DNA from: JAXGXJ01 sp050943595
Lineage (GTDB): Bacteria; Actinomycetota; Thermoleophilia; RBG-16-64-13
Length of the DNA: 64,000 bases
Direction of reading: 5' to 3'
NCBI GenBank assembly: GCA_050943595.1
Contig: JBMNPM010000005.1
Span: forward strand, 62,001-126,000
The notes beneath the pieces are model-generated. The model did no database searches and was not told the DNA's origin. It worked only from the letters and a program-made list of their open reading frames with translations. The translations under genes and the position numbers were made by a program. Positions 58,656 through 64,000 of the stretch are shown piece after piece. How positions within the stretch are numbered: position 1 is the first letter of the stretch; the number at the start of each line of letters is the position of its first letter.

Positions 58656-59873
58656 GTGACAAAAAGAGTCGTGGCTGTTGTGTGCATGTTGGTCGTTGTC
58701 GCCCTTGTCGGTTTGATCGCCGGCTGTGGCGGTCGGTTGCCCAACGATGCCGTAGCCCAGGTAGGGGAAACATACATTACCGCGGACCAACTGGACGCCC
58801 GCACCAGCGACTTTGCCGCCTACTATGCGGGATCGGTGCCCGACGAGAAGACGGATCCGGAAGGCTACAAACAGTTCAAGCAAGAGGTGCTCGGCTACAT
58901 GGTCACCTATGAGGTGGTCAAGCAGAAGGCGCCGGAGTTGAAGATCAGCGTGACTGATGAGCAGGTCCAAACCGAGATCGACAGCATTCTCCAAGAGAGC
59001 TTTGGTGGGGACCAGGCCAAGTTCGACGAGGCGCTTGAGGCTCAGAACATGACCATGGACCAACTGAAGGCCAACTACAAGGAGTCCATGTTGCTGCAGG
59101 CCGCCTATGAGAAAGTGACCGAGGGCATCACCAGCATCCCTGATGCCGACATCGCTCAATACTATGAGCAGCACAAGAAGGACTACTACGTAGATGAGAC
59201 TCGGACGGCGCGACACATCCTTATATCGCCCGCGAAGGACACCGGTGCTGAGACCACGTCCACTACGGCAGGTGCCTCTACCACCACAACCGCTGCGCCT
59301 ACCGAGGCCGATTGGGCGGCTGCTTTGGCCACTGCACAGAAGGTGCGGGAGGAGTTGGTAGCGGGCGCAGACTGGAAGGCGGAGGCGAGTAAGTATTCAG
59401 ACGACACGGGGACCAAGGCCAACGGCGGCGACTTGGGCGCGATCTCAAAGGGTGAGATGGTGGCGGAATTCGAAGAGTCCGTCTTCTCGATGGGCAAGGA
59501 TGAGATCTCTCAACCGGTCAAGACCATATACGGTTACCACGTGATCCAGGTCACCGGCATTACTGAGGCCACGCAGAGGACTCTTGAAGAGGTCAAGGCC
59601 GATATCTCCGCTCAGATGATCAACGACAAGAAGACCGAGACTTGGGATGCTTGGCTCGTCAAGGCCAAGGACGAACTGAAGGTTGTCTACAAGGAAGGCA
59701 TGGAGCCGACTACGACGACGACTGAGGCCACGACGACGACTGAGGCTGCGGGCGGCTCCACCACTACGAACGCGCCTGCTCCCACCGCCACGACTGAAGC
59801 CTCCACCACTACAACTGAAGCCGGTTCGACTATCACTACGGCGGCGCCCACGACGGCCACCACTGTCCCCTAA
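58656..59873 (+). CDS. Parvulin-type peptidyl-prolyl isomerase lipoprotein (PrsA-like)
   Basis: 405 aa. Lipoprotein signal (VVAVVCMLVVVALVGLIAGCGG) with C at about 27, then a SurA/PrsA-type N-terminal helical chaperone part (DAVAQVGETYITADQLDARTSDF; QKAPELKISVTDEQVQTEIDSIL) and a parvulin domain (ARHILISPAKDT, later DTGTKANGGDLGAISKGEMVAEFEESVFSM and TIYGYHVIQVTGI). A Thr-rich insert splits the parvulin start, and the protein ends in a Thr/Ala-rich tail. It folds exported proteins at the membrane surface. The GTG at 58656 has GTGAGG five bases upstream. Confidence 0.92.
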   Translation: MTKRVVAVVCMLVVVALVGLIAGCGGRLPNDAVAQVGETYITADQLDARTSDFAAYYAGSVPDEKTDPEGYKQFKQEVLGYMVTYEVVKQKAPELKISVTDEQVQTEIDSILQESFGGDQAKFDEALEAQNMTMDQLKANYKESMLLQAAYEKVTEGITSIPDADIAQYYEQHKKDYYVDETRTARHILISPAKDTGAETTSTTAGASTTTTAAPTEADWAAALATAQKVREELVAGADWKAEASKYSDDTGTKANGGDLGAISKGEMVAEFEESVFSMGKDEISQPVKTIYGYHVIQVTGITEATQRTLEEVKADISAQMINDKKTETWDAWLVKAKDELKVVYKEGMEPTTTTTEATTTTEAAGGSTTTNAPAPTATTEASTTTTEAGSTITTAAPTTATTVP

Positions 59874-59916
59874 GAGACCGCCGAGCGCCTCTACGGCGCG
59901 CGGCGACAGGCAATGA

Positions 59917-59958
59917 CCAATAGGGCGGACCGGCCGGAAGGCCGGTCCGCCCTATTGG
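59917..59958. terminator. Bidirectional hairpin terminator
   Basis: Perfect 19-bp inverted repeat (59917-59935 and 59940-59958) with a GGAA loop, between the convergent parvulin and cyclase genes. Both arms are GC-rich inside and end in CCAATA / TATTGG, which gives short A/T ends for either direction. Confidence 0.75.
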
Positions 59959-59977
59959 TATAACGTATACAGTCGGT

Positions 59978-60760
59978 CTATAGTCCGGGGGCGAAGCGGA
60001 ACTGTTGTTCTGGATCGATGATGGCCAGGATCTGCGTGATGCAACCGTCGCCTCCCGGCCAGCGCCATGGTAGGACCATGAAGGTGCAGCGCTTGCCCGT
60101 CACCTCGTCGAGGTCCCCACCGACATTCTCGATGCTCGGTATGCCGCCGTCGACCATGAGGGTTTTGTGCGCCGTCTCCCAGCCGGGAAAGTCGTCTATG
60201 GGGTCGTTCCCGAACATCTCTTTGTACTCTTCGATGAGGTGGGGCTGCGTTGGACCCAGGCCATGGTTCACGAGTTTCGTAGCCATGGGATGGTCGTTGG
60301 CTTGGCATCCGAAGCCAACCAGTTTCACCTTCTTGTCGACCAGCCATTGGGCACCGTCCACATAGATGCCGCAGCCGTATGCGAAGTATTCGTCAGTGTC
60401 GGCCCACTTGTGGTGATAGCCGGTGTTGATGAACACCATGTCACCCTCTTGGATCTTCGGCGTAGCGTTCTCGAGATCCTCAGCGGTTATGATTCCCCAT
60501 TTCTCTTTGGGAATACTGATGGCCACACCCGTGCCGAACATGCGCCACAACGGATAGTCGTTGATGCTGGGCATGCACTCGGTCACGTGTAGAGGGGCAT
60601 CCATGTGGGTGCAGCGATGCATGATGCCGGACCACTCGATCTGGTAGATGCCGTCTCGGGCGTGGAACTTCCGCACATCGATGTCTACTCCGGGAGGTGA
60701 TGGCCACTGCGGCATGAACTGAGTGAACGTATGGCTCAAACTGTAGATTTTGACGCTCAA
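59978..60760 (-). CDS. Cyclase-family (kynurenine-formamidase-like) hydrolase 1
   Basis: 260 aa metal-dependent hydrolase of the cyclase family, whose members open or close amide/ester bonds (N-formylkynurenine, isatin). The metal motif is HRCTHMDAPLHV, in place of the usual HxGTHxDxPxH. Other blocks: ITAEDLENATPKIQEGDMVFINTGYHHKW and VGFGCQANDHPMATKLVNHGLGP. Directly downstream of hydrolase 2 with a 28-bp gap, so both come from the palindrome-controlled promoter. The substrate is unknown. Confidence 0.88.
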   Translation of the reverse strand: MSVKIYSLSHTFTQFMPQWPSPPGVDIDVRKFHARDGIYQIEWSGIMHRCTHMDAPLHVTECMPSINDYPLWRMFGTGVAISIPKEKWGIITAEDLENATPKIQEGDMVFINTGYHHKWADTDEYFAYGCGIYVDGAQWLVDKKVKLVGFGCQANDHPMATKLVNHGLGPTQPHLIEEYKEMFGNDPIDDFPGWETAHKTLMVDGGIPSIENVGGDLDEVTGKRCTFMVLPWRWPGGDGCITQILAIIDPEQQFRFAPGL

Positions 60761-60788
60761 GCGCGTGTCCTTTCGGCTCAGCTGATGA

Positions 60789-61595
60789 TTAATTGCCGGG
60801 TTCTATTCGGGCTTGTCCGGTAGGATCGAACATGGCGATCAACCGCACCGGGCAGGCATCGCCGTGGTTGAACTTCCAGGGCACGGCGCCTAGAGTAGCC
60901 CGCCTGCCCTTGACCATATCCGCATCGCCACCCACTTGCTCGATAGTGGGGATGCCGGCGGCCAAGAGTGTCTTGTGCGCAACGTGAAGCTCACCGTGTT
61001 CCTTGTTGGGATCGAGGCCGGTGGCCTCGTTGTATCTGAACGCTAGACGTTTCATCTGCGGTCCACCTCGATGGGGACCCATGGTAGTAGCCAGTGGATG
61101 GTCGATATGGGGAGTGTCGATGCCCACCATCTTGGCACCGGCCTGCACGAGGTACTGGGCTGCGTCTTTGGTTAGACCTGGAGCCTGGCCGAAATACTCC
61201 AGACTGTCGGAGTATTTGTGGTGCCAGCCCGTAACGATGATCACTATATCGTCGGGTTCGATGGCCGGTGTGGCCGCTTGGATGTCCGCCGCCGTGATGA
61301 TCTGCCAATTAGCCTTGGGAATATCGAGGATCACGCCGTTGCCGAAGAAGCGGCTTGGATCGATGGCGGCCAGGTCCGCGCCTTTCTGGATGAGATGCAG
61401 AGGCGCGTTCATGTGAGTACCGGTGTGGAGCACGGTGGTGATCCTGAGCGCCAAGACTCCGTGCTGGGCATGCTTTATCGCACGCTCCATGCGCACATCG
61501 GGGTCACCAGGATAGGATGGTGCGCCGTGACCCCAGAGATGGCTCAACTCGACCAGCTGCAGCCCTGTGTAGGGATCGGTGACGACGTTTGGCAT
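60789..61595 (-). CDS. Cyclase-family hydrolase 2
   Basis: 268 aa. The metal motif is complete: VLHTGTHMNAPLHLI, with N in place of the usual D after M. Conserved DIPKANWQIITAADIQAATPAIEPDDIVIIVTGWHHKYSDSLEYFGQAPGL and VGIDTPHIDHPLATTMGPH align closely with hydrolase 1 (about the same order of blocks), so the two are paralogues, perhaps subunits of a heteromer. ATG 61595 follows AAGGAG six bases upstream; a longer frame has no ribosome site. First gene of the pair. Confidence 0.9.
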   Translation of the reverse strand: MPNVVTDPYTGLQLVELSHLWGHGAPSYPGDPDVRMERAIKHAQHGVLALRITTVLHTGTHMNAPLHLIQKGADLAAIDPSRFFGNGVILDIPKANWQIITAADIQAATPAIEPDDIVIIVTGWHHKYSDSLEYFGQAPGLTKDAAQYLVQAGAKMVGIDTPHIDHPLATTMGPHRGGPQMKRLAFRYNEATGLDPNKEHGELHVAHKTLLAAGIPTIEQVGGDADMVKGRRATLGAVPWKFNHGDACPVRLIAMFDPTGQARIEPGN

Positions 61596-61667
61596 GTTTG
61601 ATCTCCTTGCGCGATCGAATGCTCGGGCCGGGGCCGGCATCCAGTCCCCCGACAGCATCCAGTTCCC

Positions 61668-61699
61668 CAACTGAATGGTATTATAATACCATTCAGTTG
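61668..61699 (-). promoter_or_regulatory. Perfect 32-bp palindromic operator over the cyclase promoter
   Basis: Both arms are perfect: CAACTGAATGGTATTA and its reverse complement, with no spacer. On the minus strand TTTAGC, an 18-bp spacer and TATAAT (61685-61680) can be read, so the palindrome covers the -10 and most of the spacer and lies about 75 bp before hydrolase 2. The inner TGGTAT...ATACCA resembles sites of GntR-type regulators, but the family is not established and no regulator gene is adjacent. Confidence 0.8.
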
Positions 61700-61781
61700 A
61701 AATGCTAAACCCGGAGATAGGGTGCCGGTATCAGCCTAAATCGTTGTTCGATTGTTCGTTCGCTAAGGGGTGGGCTCGACC

Positions 61782-61985
61782 ATGGAATGCAAGGAGGATA
61801 CGAACCTCGACCGCTGCAACTGCAGCTATCCGGGCTGTCCGCGCAAGGGGATCTGCTGCGACTGCATCTCGTACCATCTGAGGAGTCGCGAGTTGCCCGC
61901 CTGTGCCTTCCCCGCCGAAGCCGAACGCACATACGATCGCTCCTTCACCCACTTTGTCCGGATGGTCGAAGAAGGTAGGGTCTGA
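61782..61985 (+). CDS. Small cysteine-rich protein, DUF6485 type
   Basis: 67 aa. Eight cysteines, packed in MECKEDTNLDRCNCSYPGCPRKGICCDCISYHLRSRELPACAF, look like a metal or iron-sulfur site; the same pattern is found in the small DUF6485 family, which has no known function. The C-terminus is charged and lacks cysteine. ATG 61782 is used; the frame extends four codons to a GTG. Points away from the cyclase operon, starting 82 bp from the palindrome, so it could share its control. Confidence 0.8.
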   Translation: MECKEDTNLDRCNCSYPGCPRKGICCDCISYHLRSRELPACAFPAEAERTYDRSFTHFVRMVEEGRV

Positions 61986-61991
61986 CCGGTC

Positions 61992-62195
61992 TCAGATCTT
62001 AGGCGCTGGATCAGTCGTCTGCACATCAGTCTGCACCTCAGTCGTCCGGAAAGTTCGCGTGGGAGACCATTGCCTCCGGGGGTGGACGACGTTGATGGGT
62101 CGTCCCTTGAGGAAGCGCGCCAGGTTCTCCGTCGCCACCTCTAAGAGACGGTGTTGAGCCTCCCGCGGTGCCCAGGCGAAGTGCGACGTTATGAT
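61992..62195 (-). pseudogene. C-terminal fragment of a D-2-hydroxyacid dehydrogenase
   Basis: In minus-strand frame the 68 codons read IITSHFAWAPREAQHRLLEV, then ATENLARFLKGRPINVV, typical of the last third of D-2-hydroxyacid (glycerate/lactate type) dehydrogenases, including the catalytic-site histidine in SHFAW. It ends at the TGA 61994. The rest of the gene is missing: upstream sequence is the end of the HAD phosphatase in another frame. A deletion therefore joined the two genes. Confidence 0.75.
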
Positions 62196-62869
62196 GCAGT
62201 ACCCTCACCAAGTACATCCCGGACGGTCTGCGGATCCAGCCTCTCGATGGACTCGAGAGCGTGGTCCGTCAGGGTCAAGGTCTCCGTATCGAGCGGCCGG
62301 TGAGGCTGCGGGATGGCGATCACTTTCAGACCGGCCGCCTTGGCCGCCCGGATGCCGAAGCGCGAATCCTCTACTGCGACGCAGCGCTGGGGGCGGATCC
62401 CCAGCCGTTCGCAGGCCTTGAGATAGACGTCCGGCTGCGGCTTGCCGTGTGGTACATCGTCAGACGAGACCCAGGTGGAAAAGAATCTACCCAGCCCGGA
62501 TCTCTCCAGGATGAACGCGATGACCGGTCGCGGTGAGGAGCTGGCCAGAGCGAGCGGATATGCTGCCGCAAGGCGCGTTATGGTCTCTGCAGCACTCGGT
62601 AACAGAGGGATTACCTCCTCGTAGGCTGCGAGGAGCCCATCAATGACTCGGGAGATGATCTCCCTCTCCTTAAAAGGGATTCCGATCACATGATGAAGGT
62701 AGGCGGCCCATTGCTGGGAATTGTCGCCTCCTGCGAAGGCCTCCTCGTCAAGATCACTCAGGGGGATACAGCATTCGGTGAACAACTCCGTGATGAGACG
62801 TTGCCAGATCTCTCCTGAGTCGAGGATCACACCGTCCATGTCGAAGACAACGGCCTGACGTTTGTCCAT
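62189..62869 (-). CDS. HAD-superfamily phosphatase/phosphomutase
   Basis: 226 aa HAD-IA protein resembling beta-phosphoglucomutase and sugar phosphatases: AVVFDMDGVILDSGEIW (nucleophile and acid/base aspartates), helical cap (about 20-90), LASSSPRPVIAFIL (motif II), lysine in HGKPQPDVYLKA and VAVEDSRFGIRAAKAAGLKVIAI (motif IV). ATG 62869 just after the stop of the UPF0182 gene (17 bp), with AGGTAGGTGG as ribosome site. The C-terminus is truncated to a normal length by the deletion that also cut the hydroxyacid dehydrogenase. Confidence 0.9.
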   Translation of the reverse strand: MDKRQAVVFDMDGVILDSGEIWQRLITELFTECCIPLSDLDEEAFAGGDNSQQWAAYLHHVIGIPFKEREIISRVIDGLLAAYEEVIPLLPSAAETITRLAAAYPLALASSSPRPVIAFILERSGLGRFFSTWVSSDDVPHGKPQPDVYLKACERLGIRPQRCVAVEDSRFGIRAAKAAGLKVIAIPQPHRPLDTETLTLTDHALESIERLDPQTVRDVLGEGTAS

Positions 62870-62885
62870 GTGTACGACCACCTAC

Positions 62886-64000
62886 CTACTGCGCACCGTT
62901 TTCCAGCGCCCGGAGGGCGCTGATGACCTCACCGAGCTGCTTGATTTTGGTTCCATATGCCGCCCAGTCATCCCCCCGCTGAGCTGCACGGGCTTCCTCG
63001 TAGAGCCGGTCGGCGAGATCGAGCAGCGTCTTGCGATCGGTTGGGAGGTCGGCTCCGGGGACTGTGGTGGTGGCCGATGGCCCCGTGGTCGTCGTCGACG
63101 GCTCACTGGTGGCAGTCGTATCACCGGACTCCGTTGTCGAAGTCGTGCTGGTGGGGGTCGTGCCGTCCTTCGACGAGAAGATGGCCTCTAGAGCCGAGGT
63201 CAGATCGGGCTCCATGACTACTTGGTCGCCGTAGGCCGCGATTACCCGTGTGAGTTCTGGGATGGCTCCCTTCTCGGCCTCCAGATACAGCGGCTCTACA
63301 TAGAGGATCGAATCTTCCACCGGGATGACCAAGAGATTGCCTCGGATGACGTTGCTTCCCGCCTGGTCCCACAGAGTAATCTGCGAGGAGATGACCGGAT
63401 CGTTGGTGATACGGGCCTCGATCTGCGAAGGACCAAACACCAATTTTTCCTTGGGAAAGTCGATGAGCATGAGTTCGCCGTACTTGTCGCCGTCCATCCT
63501 GGCGGCCATCCAGGAGATCATGTTTTGTTTGGAGCGCGGCGAGAATGGCTGCAGGAGCACCAACTCCTCTTTGGTCTCGCCGGGCAGTACCATCATCACA
63601 TAGTAGGGTATTACCCTGATCTCTTCGCCTCCGTAGACCTCTCGGGGGATCTCCCACACGTCTTCTTTGTTATAGAAGATCTGAGGCTCCTTCATGTGAT
63701 AGAGGGCGAGGGTGCCTGCCTGCACACTGAAGAGATCCTCGGGATAGCGGAGGTGCCGGCGGATGTCTTCAGGCATCTTGTCGGCGGAGGTGAACAGGCC
63801 GGGATGGATCTTGCCCCAGGTGTTCGCGATAGCGTCGTTGGGCTCCATCTGATAAAAGGTCACATCTCCGTTGTACGCATCGACGACTACCTTGATGGAG
63901 TTACGGATGTAGTTGAGACCGCCGGAGCTCGGCTGCGAGTTGGGGAAGAGATCGGTGGTCGTATAAGCGTCCCAGATCCACACCAAGCTGCCATCGTCAC
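62886..64000 (-). CDS. UPF0182 family protein, C-terminal part (5' end outside window)
   Basis: The frame is open to the right edge. Visible are about 371 codons of the extracellular part of a large UPF0182 protein: LVWIWDAYTTTDLFPNSQP, GLNYIRNSIKVVVDAYNGDVTFY, PEDLFSVQAGTLALYHM and VIPVEDSILYVEPLYLEAE. The family's N-terminal membrane helices must lie outside. A Thr/Ser-rich linker (TTPTSTTSTTESGDT) precedes a helical tail with ALRALENG at the end. Role unknown; the family is common in actinobacteria and cyanobacteria. Confidence 0.92.
   Translation of the reverse strand, partial: DDGSLVWIWDAYTTTDLFPNSQPSSGGLNYIRNSIKVVVDAYNGDVTFYQMEPNDAIANTWGKIHPGLFTSADKMPEDIRRHLRYPEDLFSVQAGTLALYHMKEPQIFYNKEDVWEIPREVYGGEEIRVIPYYVMMVLPGETKEELVLLQPFSPRSKQNMISWMAARMDGDKYGELMLIDFPKEKLVFGPSQIEARITNDPVISSQITLWDQAGSNVIRGNLLVIPVEDSILYVEPLYLEAEKGAIPELTRVIAAYGDQVVMEPDLTSALEAIFSSKDGTTPTSTTSTTESGDTTATSEPSTTTTGPSATTTVPGADLPTDRKTLLDLADRLYEEARAAQRGDDWAAYGTKIKQLGEVISALRALENGAQ

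Overview
The window looks like a chromosomal stretch of a GC-rich, probably anaerobic, deep-branching actinobacterium. The order dnaX - ybaB - recR - aspartokinase - aspartate-semialdehyde dehydrogenase matches the arrangement known from mycobacteria. An inositol-phosphate synthase, a CDP-alcohol phosphatidyltransferase and a PimA-like glycosyltransferase sit together, a CtpE-like P-type ATPase and a UPF0182 protein are present, and GTG/TTG starts are common. Against a textbook actinobacterium stand a long Alu-domain SRP RNA (many actinobacteria have the short form) and several S-layer-homology (SLH) proteins. The lineage is inference; the gene content is seen.

Layout. 1-1716: Rex repressor, a lone receiver domain and a NuoE/HndA-like [2Fe-2S] subunit in one minus-strand operon, with a Rex-type operator on the -10 of its promoter. 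2069-4130: exported CHRD protein and an SLH-glucosaminidase. 4463-6781: malQ. 6824-17293: a minus-strand envelope and DNA-repair block (two O-antigen-ligase-like proteins, a TPR protein, UDP-glucose dehydrogenase, amidase, SLOG protein, MrfA-like helicase). 17525-25395: phosphoesterase, asd, an oppositely oriented Tat-lipoprotein solute-binding protein, aspartokinase, recR, ybaB, dnaX. 25521-29369: antiporter plus universal stress protein, SRP RNA, lipoprotein, tRNA-Ser(GGA). 29421-40738: membrane proteins, an AEC transporter, a HAD-AIRS fusion, MarR with MFS exporter, an SPFH / ribbon-helix-helix / M29 peptidase trio and a P-type ATPase. 41005-47793: purC, RhlE-like helicase, a second orphan solute-binding protein, GH13 enzyme, diverged UDG-like protein and an IS256 transposase scrap. 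48003-53012: an inositol-lipid operon with a PimA-like glycosyltransferase fused to a PHP phosphoesterase, and an AI-2E-family permease. 53199-64000: M23-like protein, zinc-ribbon Nudix fusion, reduced YchF-like GTPase, subtilisin-SLH, parvulin lipoprotein, two cyclase-family hydrolases behind a perfect 32-bp palindrome, a DUF6485 protein, a broken hydroxyacid dehydrogenase, a HAD phosphatase and a UPF0182 protein.

Themes. The cell invests in its envelope: SLH anchors, threonine-rich linkers, amidase, polymerases of O-antigen type and inositol phospholipid. GH77 and GH13 enzymes point to storage of glycogen or maltodextrin. Redox control by Rex fits anaerobic NADH management. A dispersed repeat of about 65-70 bp occurs at least four times and supplies the stop codon of two genes.

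No phage, CRISPR array or intact insertion sequence was seen. The best candidates for something undescribed are the pgsA - ino1 - pimA/PHP operon, the HAD-AIRS fusion, the palindrome-controlled cyclase pair, and the dispersed repeat family.
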